Positions 63,343 to 64,000 of a DNA stretch of 64,000 bases are shown one piece after another (the stretch's first letter is position 1; every line of letters starts with the position of its first letter). The position numbers were made by a program, and so were the translations under genes. The notes beneath the pieces were generated by a model. The model ran no database searches and was not told the origin of the DNA. It saw only the letters and a program-made list of their open reading frames with translations. Origin of the DNA: Streptomyces alfalfae (GTDB lineage: Bacteria; Actinomycetota; Actinomycetes; Streptomycetales; Streptomycetaceae); NCBI RefSeq assembly GCF_004127445.1, contig NZ_QEXM01000037.1, positions 1 to 64,000 on the forward strand, in the 5' to 3' direction.

Positions 63343-64000
63343 ATGCCCCAGGCCGCAGCAGTAGCGGAACGCTCCCCATCATCCACTGGCCGACAGCCCG
63401 TCGGAAGCGACTTCGCGCCCCTCCTGCGTACCGTCAAGGGGCAGGGCCTCCTGGATCGCCGCATCGGCTGGTACACGCGCACCATCGCGGTCAATGCCAT
63501 CGCACTCACGGCCGTATGCATCGCGATGTACTTCGTGGGCGGCTCTTGGTGGGTATTGCTCCTCGCCCCGGTGCTGTCCGTCCTGTGCGCCCGTACGGCA
63601 TTCATCGGGCACGACGCCGGGCACTCTCAGATCACCGGCAAGCGGTCCGTCAGCCGTGCCATCGGTCTCATACACGGCAACCTCCTGCTCGGGATGAGCT
63701 CAGCCTGGTGGAACGACAAGCACAACAGGCACCACGCCAACCCCAACCACATCGAGAAGGACCCTGATGTGGCCGCCAACGTCCTCGTGTGGACGAGCAA
63801 GCAGGCCCGAGTCCGCATGGGCTTCCGTCGCTGGCTCACCCGGAACCAGGCCTGGCTCTTCTTTCCGCTCACGCTCCTCCAGGGCGTCGCCATGAAGATC
63901 TACGGCTTCCAGGATCTGCGCCGCCAGCCTCCGCGCGAGCGCCTGGTGGAAGGCGTCCTCCTCGTCGCCCACCTGGTGGGCTACGTGACGCTGCTGCTCA
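63343..64000 (+). CDS. Membrane fatty acid desaturase, 3' partial
   Basis: ATG at 63343 with GGAGA upstream; about 219 residues are visible and the frame is open at the window end. Histidine boxes typical of acyl-lipid/acyl-CoA desaturases are present: HDAGH near residue 90 (FIGHDAGHSQITG) and HNRHH (WWNDKHNRHHANPNHIEKDPD); the third box is expected beyond the window. Hydrophobic segments surround them. It would introduce a double bond into membrane fatty acids using a di-iron centre. It is divergent from the SNF2 gene; the gap (63098-63342) holds a CCCGGATCCGGG-like palindrome but no gene. Confidence 0.92.
   Translation, partial: MPQAAAVAERSPSSTGRQPVGSDFAPLLRTVKGQGLLDRRIGWYTRTIAVNAIALTAVCIAMYFVGGSWWVLLLAPVLSVLCARTAFIGHDAGHSQITGKRSVSRAIGLIHGNLLLGMSSAWWNDKHNRHHANPNHIEKDPDVAANVLVWTSKQARVRMGFRRWLTRNQAWLFFPLTLLQGVAMKIYGFQDLRRQPPRERLVEGVLLVAHLVGYVTLLL

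Overview
The window is high-GC actinobacterial DNA and almost certainly comes from a Streptomyces chromosome. Support comes from strong third-position G/C bias, many GTG and TTG starts, ATGA/GTGA stop-start overlaps and Streptomyces-type gene families (DUF5709, STAS/SpoIIE/HATPase partner-switching proteins, a SigB/SigF-like sigma factor, the TreS-Pep2-GlgB operon). I see no rRNA, tRNA or CRISPR array.

Layout. (1) 1-5.3 kb: the end of a glycogen/trehalose operon, treS (5' truncated by the window edge), pep2 maltokinase and glgB. (2) 5.4-9.8 kb: DUF5709 protein, SpoIIE phosphatase, a divergent SigF-type sigma factor with a long repetitive N-terminus, and an OsmC protein. (3) 9.8-26.6 kb: an iron-box-controlled siderophore locus in one direction: aryl carrier protein, siderophore-interacting reductase, complete FecB/FecCD/FecCD/ATPase importer, a 3348-residue NRPS (C-A-T-E-C-A-T-E-C) and an MFS exporter. 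It has no aryl-acid synthesis or activation gene, no MbtH protein and no thioesterase. (4) 26.6-33.4 kb: small regulators and unknowns (LysR, SCO6745-type, secreted protein, anti-sigma ATPase, maleylpyruvate-isomerase-like, divergent TetR/serine hydrolase). (5) 33.5-38 kb: a signalling block, STAS, LuxR response regulator and PAS histidine kinase on one strand, MEDS-STAS and MEDS-HATPase on the other. (6) 38-47.8 kb: an accessory island with a STAND/TPR NTPase, a small co-transcribed partner, a divergent DEVH-box helicase, an IS701-family element, a truncated ku relic and a decayed integrase. (7) 47.9-53.2 kb: aldehyde dehydrogenase, its likely GAF-type regulator, a Tat-exported amidase and an acetamidase/formamidase. 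(8) 53.5-57.6 kb: xylose locus, ROK regulator-xylB divergent from xylA. (9) 57.6-64 kb: a secreted protein with an apparent frameshift, a SWIM/SNF2 pair and the start of a fatty acid desaturase.

How they work together. In the siderophore locus the aryl carrier protein would feed C1, two modules would add two residues that are both epimerised, and the terminal C domain would release the chain or join it to an unknown nucleophile. MFS would export it, the FecBCCD system would reimport the ferric complex and the SIP reductase would free the iron. The aryl acid must come from genes elsewhere. In the accessory island the small protein and the NTPase are translationally coupled and each carries a short Gly/Val/His-rich segment, which raises the possibility of an NLR-like immune pair. 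The adjoining ku and integrase relics show that the island has been remodelled.
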